From positions 1 to 16,426 of the forward strand of contig DATDRS010000092.1 of the NCBI GenBank assembly GCA_035291605.1: a DNA stretch of 16,426 nt. Direction: 5' to 3'. Numbering within the stretch: position 1 is the first letter of the stretch; every line of letters starts with the position of its first letter. The notes beneath the pieces are model-generated. The model saw only the letters and a list, made by a program, of their open reading frames with translations. It was not told where the DNA came from and did no database searches. Positions 6,836 through 15,841 of this stretch are shown in pieces. Source of the stretch: DATDRS01 sp035291605. Its GTDB lineage: Bacteria > Chloroflexota > Anaerolineae > Anaerolineales > UBA6663. The position numbers and the translations under genes were made by a program.

Positions 6836-8847
6836 CCCGCCCTGCGACCCGCAGCGGCCGTACCTCGCCGCTCTCTCGCGTCTTTGGCCTCTTCCCCGGC
6901 CGCGATTACGACCCACGCTTCCAGCACGCCTTCGAGCAGCTCCCGGCGGGGTTCATGGTGCATCAACGCAGCCGCGCCATCCTGGCCATCAACGGCAACG
7001 CAGCCGTATTAACCGAATGGACGCGGGGTGAGTTGGCGTCCCACTACCTCCTGGATATCCTGGCTGTGCCGCCCGAAGGGGAGGTAGTCGCTTACTTCGA
7101 CCTCATGCAGCCGGGCAGCCACCGCGTGCACTGGGCCGTGCCCCTGCGCACCCGGTCCGGGCAGGTTATCCTGGTTGACTTGCGCCTGACGGCTTTCACC
7201 GAAAACGACGAGGTCGTCGTCCTGATCCTCGCCGCGCCGATCAGCGAACGGCTGGGGCAAGAGAAAGCGGCTGCGCAGCAGACCCGCGCGCTGCACAAAC
7301 TGGCCCAGTTGTTGACGCTGTTCGGCGCCGCCACCGAAGAGATGCTGGCGGATGCGGTTCGGCTCATCCGCGAAATGCTGGGGGCCAGTGCCGTCGGCCT
7401 CTATCGCGTCGCGCCGAGCGCGCCAGGCTTCCGCCTGCAATGCGCCGAGGGTTTGCCGGCAACTTTCCCGGTCGTGATCGGCCCAAGCGAAGTCGGTTAC
7501 TTGATGAAGCCGCTGCAATGGACCAGCGGCCAGCGCGCAGAGAGTTTTTTGCAGCGCCTGGTGCGGGCTGCAGGTTGGGCCAGCTTCTTCTCCCATCCCA
7601 TCGGCTCCCTCCAGGAAGTATCGCCTCAGGAGATGGCGGGGACGCTCTTCGCCGGTTATAGCCCCGGTAGTCAACCGCCCCCTCAGGCGGCGGCGCTGAT
7701 CGCCATGGCTGCCCAGCTCATTGATCACCTGGTCGCCAAGATGGTGCGCGAATCCAACCTGGCCGATTCGCAGACGCTGGCCCTGCGGCTATCCAGCCAA
7801 CTGGCGGCGATTAACGCGCAAATCGAAGAGGGCGCAGTGGTCATCAACTCCGAAGGGTTGATTGACGCAATCAACGGCGCGGCTGCCCAGATGCTGGGTT
7901 ATCGCTCCGAAGACATCATCGGCCTGCCGTTGGGCGATGTCCTGGTCTTCGATGACTTCCTGGCCGAAACGGTCCGGCACGCGCTTGGTGGAAGCATCCT
8001 GCTCGCCCGGGAAGGGAAGCTGCACCGCCGCAGCGGCGAGCCGTTCCCGGTTCTCGTGCGCCTGCGCCCCCTTCCGGATTGCGGCGCCGTCCTGACGCTG
8101 CGCGACCTTTCCGAACAGCGGGCCAATGAACTGCGCCAGGAGTATCTGGACCACCTGAGCTACGTCGGCCAGTCCACGCAATCCTTTGCCCACGATGTGC
8201 GCGCCCCGCTGAACAATATTTCCATGGGCGTTCAATATCTGGCCACCAAGCTTCCGCCGGACGACGCGATCCAGCAACACCTGAGCAAGATCCAGGCCGA
8301 GTGCCAGCGCCTGTCCGACATGATGACCGACCTGCTGGCGTGGGCCAAACCGCTCGACCCGAAACTGGAATTGTTTGAGCTGGGCGCCCTGCTCCAGCGC
8401 CTCGTGGCGCGTTGGAAGAGCAGGATCAAGCAGCAGAATGTGCGCGTAAACGTGAGCATCATCGAGGATTGCCCGCCCGTGCTGGCCGACCTGCGCCTGA
8501 TCGAACACGTCTTTGTCAACCTGATCGAAAATGCGCTCCAGGCCATGCCCACCGGCGGTCACCTGTCGGTAGCTCTGCGGACAGTTGACCGCGGTCCGCA
8601 AGGCCGCTTCATCGAAGCCCGTGTGGGCGATTCCGGCCCCGGCATTTCCGAAGATGTCCACCGCCGCATTTTCGATCCTTATTTCACGACCAAACCCGGC
8701 GGGACCGGCCTGGGGCTGGCCATCTGCAAGCGGCTGGTCACCATTCACCACGGCGGGATAGACGTCGAAAGCTTCGCGGGGATGGGGACGATTTTCGTCG
8801 TCACCCTGCCCGTTTCTGACCCTGACCGAATACCCACGTCAACCTGA
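6832..8847 (+). CDS. NtrB-like soluble sensor kinase (PAS-GAF-PAS-HisKA-HATPase)
   Basis: A 671-residue kinase with no membrane segment. From the translation I read a PAS-like domain (about 32-140), a GAF-like domain (about 152-305), a second PAS domain (about 322-430), the HisKA region with SFAHDVRAPLNNI (phospho-acceptor H454), and an HATPase domain with NLIENALQAMP (N567), GDSGPGI (D600), FDPYFTTKPGGTGLGL (614-629). The H-box and FTTK-G-GTGLGL features are those of kinases that partner NtrC-type regulators. Its ATG overlaps the rpoN stop by ATGA, so the two are probably translationally coupled. It ends 14 bp before the activator gene, its probable phosphotransfer partner. The signal sensed is unknown; a cytosolic ligand is likely. 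Confidence 0.92.
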   Translation: MTRPATRSGRTSPLSRVFGLFPGRDYDPRFQHAFEQLPAGFMVHQRSRAILAINGNAAVLTEWTRGELASHYLLDILAVPPEGEVVAYFDLMQPGSHRVHWAVPLRTRSGQVILVDLRLTAFTENDEVVVLILAAPISERLGQEKAAAQQTRALHKLAQLLTLFGAATEEMLADAVRLIREMLGASAVGLYRVAPSAPGFRLQCAEGLPATFPVVIGPSEVGYLMKPLQWTSGQRAESFLQRLVRAAGWASFFSHPIGSLQEVSPQEMAGTLFAGYSPGSQPPPQAAALIAMAAQLIDHLVAKMVRESNLADSQTLALRLSSQLAAINAQIEEGAVVINSEGLIDAINGAAAQMLGYRSEDIIGLPLGDVLVFDDFLAETVRHALGGSILLAREGKLHRRSGEPFPVLVRLRPLPDCGAVLTLRDLSEQRANELRQEYLDHLSYVGQSTQSFAHDVRAPLNNISMGVQYLATKLPPDDAIQQHLSKIQAECQRLSDMMTDLLAWAKPLDPKLELFELGALLQRLVARWKSRIKQQNVRVNVSIIEDCPPVLADLRLIEHVFVNLIENALQAMPTGGHLSVALRTVDRGPQGRFIEARVGDSGPGISEDVHRRIFDPYFTTKPGGTGLGLAICKRLVTIHHGGIDVESFAGMGTIFVVTLPVSDPDRIPTST

Positions 8848-8849
8848 AC

Positions 8850-8855
8850 GGAGAA
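8850..8855 (+). promoter_or_regulatory. Ribosome binding site fixing the activator start at 8862
   Basis: GGAGAA sits 6 nt before the ATG at 8862. It directly abuts the in-frame GTG at 8856, leaving no spacing, so the ATG is the better start. Confidence 0.7.
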
Positions 8856-8861
8856 GTGAAA

Positions 8862-10037
<1,176 letters not shown>

Positions 10038-10074
10038 ATGGCACTGTCACCCCATCTGTCCTTCTTCATCTCCC

Positions 10075-10090
10075 CGGCACACTTCTTGCA
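10075..10090 (+). promoter_or_regulatory. Sigma-54 (-24/-12) promoter
   Basis: CGGCAC-ACTTC-TTGCA matches the consensus TGGCAC-N5-TTGCA at every position except the first. The GG (10076-10077) and GC (10088-10089) doublets are exactly 10 bp apart. Transcription would begin near 10101 and read into the two-TM protein and TPR genes. It lies just after a gene for a sigma-54 activator in the same window as rpoN, which strongly raises its credibility. No clear enhancer repeats are seen between 10038 and 10074. Confidence 0.75.
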
Positions 10091-10111
10091 CTCCTAAGCC
10101 TCCAGATTAAC

Positions 10112-10128
10112 TCCGACCCGGGATCGGA
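10112..10128 (+). promoter_or_regulatory. Short palindrome in the predicted sigma-54 transcript leader
   Basis: TCCGA and TCGGA pair across a CCCGGGA centre, with one mismatch inside, a few bases before the ribosome binding site GGAGG (10137-10141). It could be a leader hairpin or an operator. Function is unknown. Confidence 0.3.
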
Positions 10129-10146
10129 CTTGTTATGGAGGCTTTT

Positions 10147-10479
10147 ATGCTTGACCTGGTCACCCCCGACAACATGCGCCTAGTGATGGGCCTGGCGTTC
10201 TTTCCCTTCGGCCTGCTCTCGACGCTGGCCGGCCTGATCATGCTCATCGTCGGGCCGTACCGCCGGGAGGCGCAGGCCCTCGCCGCGCACTCGGCCCGCA
10301 TCAGCCAGAAAGGGCTGACCGGGGACATCGCCGCCGTCGCCCAGTCGGCCACCGCGCTCATTGACGCGGTCAACAACCTCATCCGTACCTCGTCCGGCAA
10401 CGCGATCGTCCTCATCGGCGTCGGGATGCTCTTCGAAGCGGCCTCCTACTGGCTCCTCATCGCCAGCGCAGGATACTGA
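10147..10479 (+). CDS. Small two-TM membrane protein, family unknown
   Basis: A 110-residue protein with two strongly hydrophobic helices (about 12-36 and 85-106) separated by a roughly 48-residue polar, probably helical loop rich in Ala and Gln. The ATG at 10147 is chosen over the in-frame ATG at 10135 because GGAGG (10137-10141) lies 5 nt before it and would overlap the earlier codon. I do not recognise the family. It is the first gene behind the sigma-54 promoter, so it is a likely target of the upstream kinase and activator. The stop codon merges into a heptamer repeat array that separates it from the TPR gene. A role as a membrane anchor or sensor for the TPR protein would be speculation. 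Confidence 0.8.
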   Translation: MLDLVTPDNMRLVMGLAFFPFGLLSTLAGLIMLIVGPYRREAQALAAHSARISQKGLTGDIAAVAQSATALIDAVNNLIRTSSGNAIVLIGVGMLFEAASYWLLIASAGY

Positions 10480-10530
10480 TCACTGTTGACTGATGACTGG
10501 TCACTGGTCACTGATGACTCGTCACTCATC
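10475..10530. repeat. Tandem 7-bp repeat array, eight units
   Basis: Eight consecutive heptamers follow the consensus ACTGRTS: ACTGATC, ACTGTTG, ACTGATG, ACTGGTC twice, ACTGATG, ACTCGTC, ACTCATC. A decayed unit ACCCTCA follows. The array overlaps the stop codon of the small membrane protein and fills the gap before the TPR gene. Short heptanucleotide tandem repeats of this style occur between genes in cyanobacteria and other environmental bacteria. Confidence 0.8.
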
Positions 10531-10552
10531 ACCCTCACCCAGCGAGCGCGGC

Positions 10553-13500
10553 ATGCCCCTCTCTTCCACCATCACCTCCCGCCTGATCGCCGTCCTGCCT
10601 GAATCCCTCTGGGCCGAAGCCAGCCGCCGCCTGCGGCTCGCGCCGGAATTGTGGGCGCTGGCCGCGGATCCCCAGATTCTGGAGGCTTTCTGCGCGCTCG
10701 GCGGCGATGCGCGCAAGTGGACGGCCGGCCAATTGGCAATGGCGGCGTACGCGGTGCGCCATCCGGAATGCAAAGGCAGCGCGGAGACCTGGCTGCCGGG
10801 CGAGGGCCGCGACCGGACGAACGCGGCCTATACTCAACTGACGTCCACGGCCAGGCCACTCGACCCGATCGACGAAGCGCTCCCGGCGGCAATTGCCCTG
10901 TGCGTGCGGGGGTACACGACAAAAGACTGGGGCGCAATTGCGGTCGAGGCCTCGGTCCGGCCCGAACGCTGGCGGCTGCCCCTGCAATACCTGTGGGCGC
11001 TGCTCAAGACGCCCGATCCGCTCGTCGCTGCGCTGATGCCGGCCGGGGCCAACGGCGCGGCTTTGGCCGGGCAATGCCTGGTCGTCAACGCCTCGGTCAC
11101 AGAAGCCATCGAGTTAGTCAAACGGCTCAACCTGTCCCTGCCGGCCGGCCAGTGGCTGGACTTCGCGCACGCAATAGAAGCGCTGGGCGAAGTGGATTAC
11201 GCCCGGAGGCTGATCAGGGTCGTCGCTGAGGGTTTGCCCCAGCGTGTGGACAGCGCCGAGAAATCGGAGAGGCAGACTCACGCCGATGTCTCTGCGGCAG
11301 AGCTCGCCGCCGGCGTCGAAAGGGCCTTGCTCCTCGCAGCCACCGGCGACTTCGCGCTCGCGCGCCCTGCCCTTGCCCACGCCTGGGCTGAGACGAAGAA
11401 AACTGCGGCAGCGCTCGCCGGTCACATCGGCTACCTAGCCTTACGCGCCGCCGAACCAGTCGCCGCGGTCGCCGGGTTTCAGGACGCGCTGGCCGAACAA
11501 CCGGCCGACGCCGATCTCCGCGCCGGTTTAGCCCGGGCGCTGGTGGAAGCGAACCAACCCCAGGAGGCGCTCGTCACACTCGCCATCAACCCCCGGCACG
11601 AAGTCCACGCGCCTTCGCTCATCGCCAGGACCAGGGCGCAGATCGCGCTGGGCGTGACCGCCGAAGCGAGGGCGACACTCGCCCAACTGAAACCCGACTC
11701 CCTTGCGGACACAGAACTCATCGCCGAGGCCGCGCAACTCCACTTCGAGCTAAAGAATCATCCCGAGGCGATCCGCCTCATCCAGCACGCCGCCGAAGCC
11801 GCCCGCACCGACCCGCACAAATATCTCAAGGCGGCTCGCTGGCTGCTAGAGGCCGGACGCCATGATGAAGCGCAGGTGATGGCTGCCGAAGCCGCAGCGC
11901 TCCTGCCGCACAGCGCGGACACGCGCGAGGTCCTGGGTCGCACGCTGCTGGAACGAAATGAGCCGGCTGAAGCCATCAAACACTTTCAGTCCTCCGTGGC
12001 CTTCGAGCCAGCGCGTCTCTCCGCCAGCCTGGGTCTGGCGCGTGCGGCGCTCGCCTCCCGGCAGGCCGTCCTCGCCCACGAAGCCGCCAGACGTGTGTTG
12101 GCCGCCAAACCCGAAGCCACCGTCGAGGGACAGGCCCACACCCTCGCCGGGCAGGCGCTCTCCGCGCTCGGGCAGGACGACCAGGCCTTCGAGCACTTCC
12201 ACCGGGCGTCGGCGCTTATCCCCGATGCGCCCGAGCCGTGGCACGCGATGGCCAAGCACTACCTCCAGCGCGGCGACAAGGATCAGGCCATCCTCACGCT
12301 GGAAGCCGGGCGGCAGGCGCTGGCAGGGGCGCGGTCATCGCGTCCCGGCGTTGAGGCCGGGTCACCCCGCCCCAACATCGCCCCACTCCTCTCCGACCTG
12401 GCCGAAGTGTACGAGTCGCTGGGGCGCACCGCCGAGGCCGTCACAGCCCTGCGCGAGGCCTGCGCGGCGAACCCGCAGGCGCAGGCGGCCTACGGCCGCC
12501 TCGGCGCGCTGCTGCGCAAGGAGGGCCAGATTGCGGAGGCGGTCGAGGCGCTGGATCACGCGCTGCAACTCCATCCCGGCGACGCGAGCGTACTGCACGA
12601 GAAGGGGTTGGCGCTGGAGGGCCTCGGCAGACTTGATGAGGCCTGGAGCGCCTACCAAAAGTCCGTGCTCGCACGGCCGGCCGATCCTGAACCTTATTTC
12701 CATCTCGGGCGGCTGACGTTGGAGCAGTGCCGTCGGAAAGCCGCGAACGCCTCGCCCGTGCAGGCCATCGCCGCGTTGAGTGAATGCGTGCGGCGCGCGC
12801 CCGAAAACGCCGAGGCCCACGCCCTCCTCGCGCAAGCGCAGCAATTCGCCGGCGCGCCGGAGCAGGCGCTGGAAAGTTATGAGCGCGCGCTGCGCCTCGC
12901 GCCGGCGCGCACCGATTGGTCGCTGGGCCTGGGGGAGGTGTGCCTCGACCTGAACAAAACCGAAGTGGCCGTGGCGGCGCTGCTCGACGCGCTGAAGCAC
13001 GCGCCGGAGAACCCCAGCGTGCACCACGCTCTCGCCCGCGCCTACGCCCGCAGCGGCCTGTGGCCCGAGGCGATCCAGGCCGTCGAAGGCGCGTTGAAGC
13101 TCGATCCCGAAAATCCCGCGCTCTTCCAGTTGACGGCCGAGGCTCACACCCGGCTCGGGGAGGATGACCGCGCCATCGAGGCCTGGCGACAGGCCGTCAG
13201 ATTGAACCCGCGCGACGCGCACATGCAAATCCGCTACGCCCGCTCCCTGCTCGACCTGGGCCGGGCCGAAGAAGCGCGCCCGGTCTTTGCCCACGCGCTC
13301 GCGCTGGGGCCGGACGCGCCCGGAGTGCAGCTCGCGGCGGGCAAGGCGTTCCTCGAGCTCGGCGAGGTGGAGCAGGCGTACGAGACTCTGGCGCAGGCGG
13401 CGCACATGGCGCCCCGCTCGGCCGAGGCGCAGGCCGCCTTCGGGCAGGCCGCCGACCGCGCGGGCAAGCACGAAGCCGCACACGCGGCGTTCCTGCGGGC

Positions 13501-15841
13501 CGCCGAATGTGAGCCGAAGGACAGCGCGCACCTGCGCGGGGCGGGCGAAGCGCTGTGGAACATGAACCGCCTCGCCGCCGCTGTCGCACTGTGGCAGCGC
13601 GCGCTGAACGTCAACCCCAAAGACAATCTCACGCTCGCGCGGCTGGGCATGGCGCTCGTACGCCTGAACCAGCACGGCGAGGCGCTGGCCGCGCTCGAAA
13701 AGGCCGCCGAACAGAACCCACAGGATGCGAACATCGCGCGCGAGGCCGCCCGCGCCGCACTGGCCCTGGGCGAGTTCAACCGGGCCGTCAATTATCTGGG
13801 GCGCGTCATCCACCTTGCGCCGGGCGACGCCGAAGCCCGCTTCCTGCTGGGCCAGGTGCGCGAGCAGCAGGGCGAGGCCGACAAGGCGCTCGCGCTCTAC
13901 CGCCAGGCCGAACGGCTCAACCCGGGCGAAGGCCGTTACCTCGCCGCCTCGGCGGAGGCGGTCGCCAGGCTGGGCGACCTCGAAGAGTCTGTCCAGTTGA
14001 TGGATCGCGCGCTGGCGGTCAGCCCGGACAGCCCGGAGGTCCAGGGGCGCGCCGGAGAAATCTATTTGAAGGCGGGCCGCCTCGCCGCCGCCGCGCACGC
14101 TTTTGGGCAACTGGCCTCGGCCCGCCCGCGTGACCCAAACGCACATCTCTCACTCGCGCGCGCGCTGACGGCGCTGGCTGAGGAGGACGAGCGCGAAACC
14201 CGCGCAGCTCCCCGCCGGAAAAGCGGCGCGACTGGCTCGCTCTCGTCCAGAGACGCCCTGATGACCGCGCTGCAGCAGGCCGCTGCGCTCGGGGCAGATC
14301 CGCCGACTGTGCGCTACTGGATGGGGCGTGCGAAAGCCGCCATCGGGGACCCAAAGGAAGCCAGGCAATTGCTCGAATCGCTCCTCGCCAGCCCGTCGGC
14401 GGAACACAAGGGCGCAGACCTGTATCGCGCGCTCGGCGCGGCGCTGCGCAAGTCCGGGGAGGCTGAACGCGCCCGCGAGGTGCTGCGGGCCGCGCTCGAC
14501 CAGAGCGGACAGCCCGCGAGCCTGTATCTTGAATTGGGCCTGGCGCTCGTGGACTCCGGCGATCCGCGCGGCGCGCTCGCCGCCTTCAAACGCGCAGCCT
14601 CCCTCGCACCGGAGTGGCCTATCCCGCACTACCACGTGGCCGAGGCGCTGCTCGCCATCGGGGAGGAGCGTGAGGCCGCGCAGGCGCTGCAGCGCGCGGT
14701 CACGCTCAGGCCCGCCGCCGCCGCGTGGCACTACCGGCTGGCGAAGACGTACCAAGCCCTGCGCGAGACGGCGAACGCGCTTGCGCATTTCCAGCGCGCG
14801 GTCGAACTGGAACCGTCAAATTCAGATCACGCTGCCGACCTTGCGCGCGCGCTGGCGAAAGACGGCGACCTGACGGCGGCGGTGGAATGGTTCAAACGCG
14901 CGACCGACGCCAACCCCGGTCAGGCCGCTCTGTGGACCGAACGCGGGCAGGTGCACTTCGCGCTCCAGGATCTCAAGGCCGCGGCGGCGTGCTTCGCTCA
15001 TGCGCTCCAGCTCCATCCCGCGAACGTGGCCGCGCTCCTGGGCAGCGCGCGCGCCAGCCTAGCCCTCGGGGACCTGCACGACGCAGGGAACAAGGCCCAG
15101 GCAGCCGCGCGCCTCGCGCCGGAGGACACCGACGTCCTCACTTGCCTCGCCGACGTCCAGGCCGCGGCTGGCGACGTGGAGGGGGCCGAGCAGAGTTACG
15201 CCGCTGCCGCGAAAGCCAAAGACCCCGCACCCGCGCTGCTGGCGCTGGGCAGGTTGTATTACGCGCACGCGAAGCTGGATAAGGCCGTGGAGGCGCTTCG
15301 GCAGGCGGCGGCCGCTAACCCGGACTCTGACGAAATCTTCGCGACGCTGGGCGATGTCCACCATGCGGCCGGGGCACTGGACCTGGCGGTCGCGGCCTAC
15401 CGCGAGGCCGCGCGCATCTCGCCGCGCAGCCCCCTGCATCTGCTCCGGCTGGGCCGCGCCTGCCGCATGCTGGGGCAGCTCGATCAGGCGCTCGTCCAGC
15501 TCCAGCAGGCGGGCGAAATCGCCCCCAACGACGAAGAGATTTTGCGCGAGACGGGCCTGGCGCACGAACAGCGCAAGGAATACGACCGCGCCCTGGACAT
15601 GTACCAGCGCGCCATCCGACTCGCACCCCGGTCGTTGGTCAACCACATCCGCGCCGGGATCGTCCTCAAGCAGATGAAGGACTACACCGCCGCCGCGCAG
15701 GCTTTCGAGCGCGCCCTCGCCCTCGACCCGAAGAATCTCGAAGCTACCCGGCAGTTAGCGGTCGTCGGCGCGATCAACTTGTGGAGCAGCACGGACGGTG
15801 TGAACCTAATGCCTCCCAAATCTCGCTTGCCACTCGAATAG
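10553..15841 (+). CDS. Giant tetratricopeptide-repeat protein
   Basis: A 1762-residue protein if it starts at 10553. The open frame extends to an ATG at 10493, but that start lies inside the heptamer array without a ribosome binding site, and the protein-like sequence begins at MPLSSTITSRL. The first 250 residues are helical without clear TPR periodicity. From there to about residue 1715 there is an almost unbroken 34-residue TPR pattern (ALxPxxAxA, LGxxLxxxGxxxEAxxxxxxA), which I estimate at about 40 repeats. Two charged linkers break the solenoid: around 12330-12375 and around 14180-14245. No signal peptide, membrane segment or enzyme domain is visible, so it is probably a cytoplasmic scaffold. 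It lies behind the sigma-54 promoter and the two-TM gene. Its last 36 bp overlap mutS, and the final 25 residues are not TPR. Partners are unknown. Confidence 0.9.
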   Translation: MPLSSTITSRLIAVLPESLWAEASRRLRLAPELWALAADPQILEAFCALGGDARKWTAGQLAMAAYAVRHPECKGSAETWLPGEGRDRTNAAYTQLTSTARPLDPIDEALPAAIALCVRGYTTKDWGAIAVEASVRPERWRLPLQYLWALLKTPDPLVAALMPAGANGAALAGQCLVVNASVTEAIELVKRLNLSLPAGQWLDFAHAIEALGEVDYARRLIRVVAEGLPQRVDSAEKSERQTHADVSAAELAAGVERALLLAATGDFALARPALAHAWAETKKTAAALAGHIGYLALRAAEPVAAVAGFQDALAEQPADADLRAGLARALVEANQPQEALVTLAINPRHEVHAPSLIARTRAQIALGVTAEARATLAQLKPDSLADTELIAEAAQLHFELKNHPEAIRLIQHAAEAARTDPHKYLKAARWLLEAGRHDEAQVMAAEAAALLPHSADTREVLGRTLLERNEPAEAIKHFQSSVAFEPARLSASLGLARAALASRQAVLAHEAARRVLAAKPEATVEGQAHTLAGQALSALGQDDQAFEHFHRASALIPDAPEPWHAMAKHYLQRGDKDQAILTLEAGRQALAGARSSRPGVEAGSPRPNIAPLLSDLAEVYESLGRTAEAVTALREACAANPQAQAAYGRLGALLRKEGQIAEAVEALDHALQLHPGDASVLHEKGLALEGLGRLDEAWSAYQKSVLARPADPEPYFHLGRLTLEQCRRKAANASPVQAIAALSECVRRAPENAEAHALLAQAQQFAGAPEQALESYERALRLAPARTDWSLGLGEVCLDLNKTEVAVAALLDALKHAPENPSVHHALARAYARSGLWPEAIQAVEGALKLDPENPALFQLTAEAHTRLGEDDRAIEAWRQAVRLNPRDAHMQIRYARSLLDLGRAEEARPVFAHALALGPDAPGVQLAAGKAFLELGEVEQAYETLAQAAHMAPRSAEAQAAFGQAADRAGKHEAAHAAFLRAAECEPKDSAHLRGAGEALWNMNRLAAAVALWQRALNVNPKDNLTLARLGMALVRLNQHGEALAALEKAAEQNPQDANIAREAARAALALGEFNRAVNYLGRVIHLAPGDAEARFLLGQVREQQGEADKALALYRQAERLNPGEGRYLAASAEAVARLGDLEESVQLMDRALAVSPDSPEVQGRAGEIYLKAGRLAAAAHAFGQLASARPRDPNAHLSLARALTALAEEDERETRAAPRRKSGATGSLSSRDALMTALQQAAALGADPPTVRYWMGRAKAAIGDPKEARQLLESLLASPSAEHKGADLYRALGAALRKSGEAERAREVLRAALDQSGQPASLYLELGLALVDSGDPRGALAAFKRAASLAPEWPIPHYHVAEALLAIGEEREAAQALQRAVTLRPAAAAWHYRLAKTYQALRETANALAHFQRAVELEPSNSDHAADLARALAKDGDLTAAVEWFKRATDANPGQAALWTERGQVHFALQDLKAAAACFAHALQLHPANVAALLGSARASLALGDLHDAGNKAQAAARLAPEDTDVLTCLADVQAAAGDVEGAEQSYAAAAKAKDPAPALLALGRLYYAHAKLDKAVEALRQAAAANPDSDEIFATLGDVHHAAGALDLAVAAYREAARISPRSPLHLLRLGRACRMLGQLDQALVQLQQAGEIAPNDEEILRETGLAHEQRKEYDRALDMYQRAIRLAPRSLVNHIRAGIVLKQMKDYTAAAQAFERALALDPKNLEATRQLAVVGAINLWSSTDGVNLMPPKSRLPLE

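Noticed and set aside
5522..6916. Minus-strand open frame (464 codons) opposite rpoN
   Set aside because: Shadow of the RpoN coding sequence, with biased composition and no family motif.
10039..10054. TGGCAC motif just after the activator stop, considered as a second -24 element
   Set aside because: The matching TTGC at the -12 distance is missing (CCCC instead).
10475..10530. Heptamer array considered as a CRISPR array
   Set aside because: Units are 7 bp and contiguous, with no spacers and no cas genes nearby.
12362..14146. Minus-strand open frame (594 codons) opposite the TPR gene
   Set aside because: The repetitive GC-rich TPR sequence keeps the antisense frame open; it has no ribosome binding site or recognisable domain.
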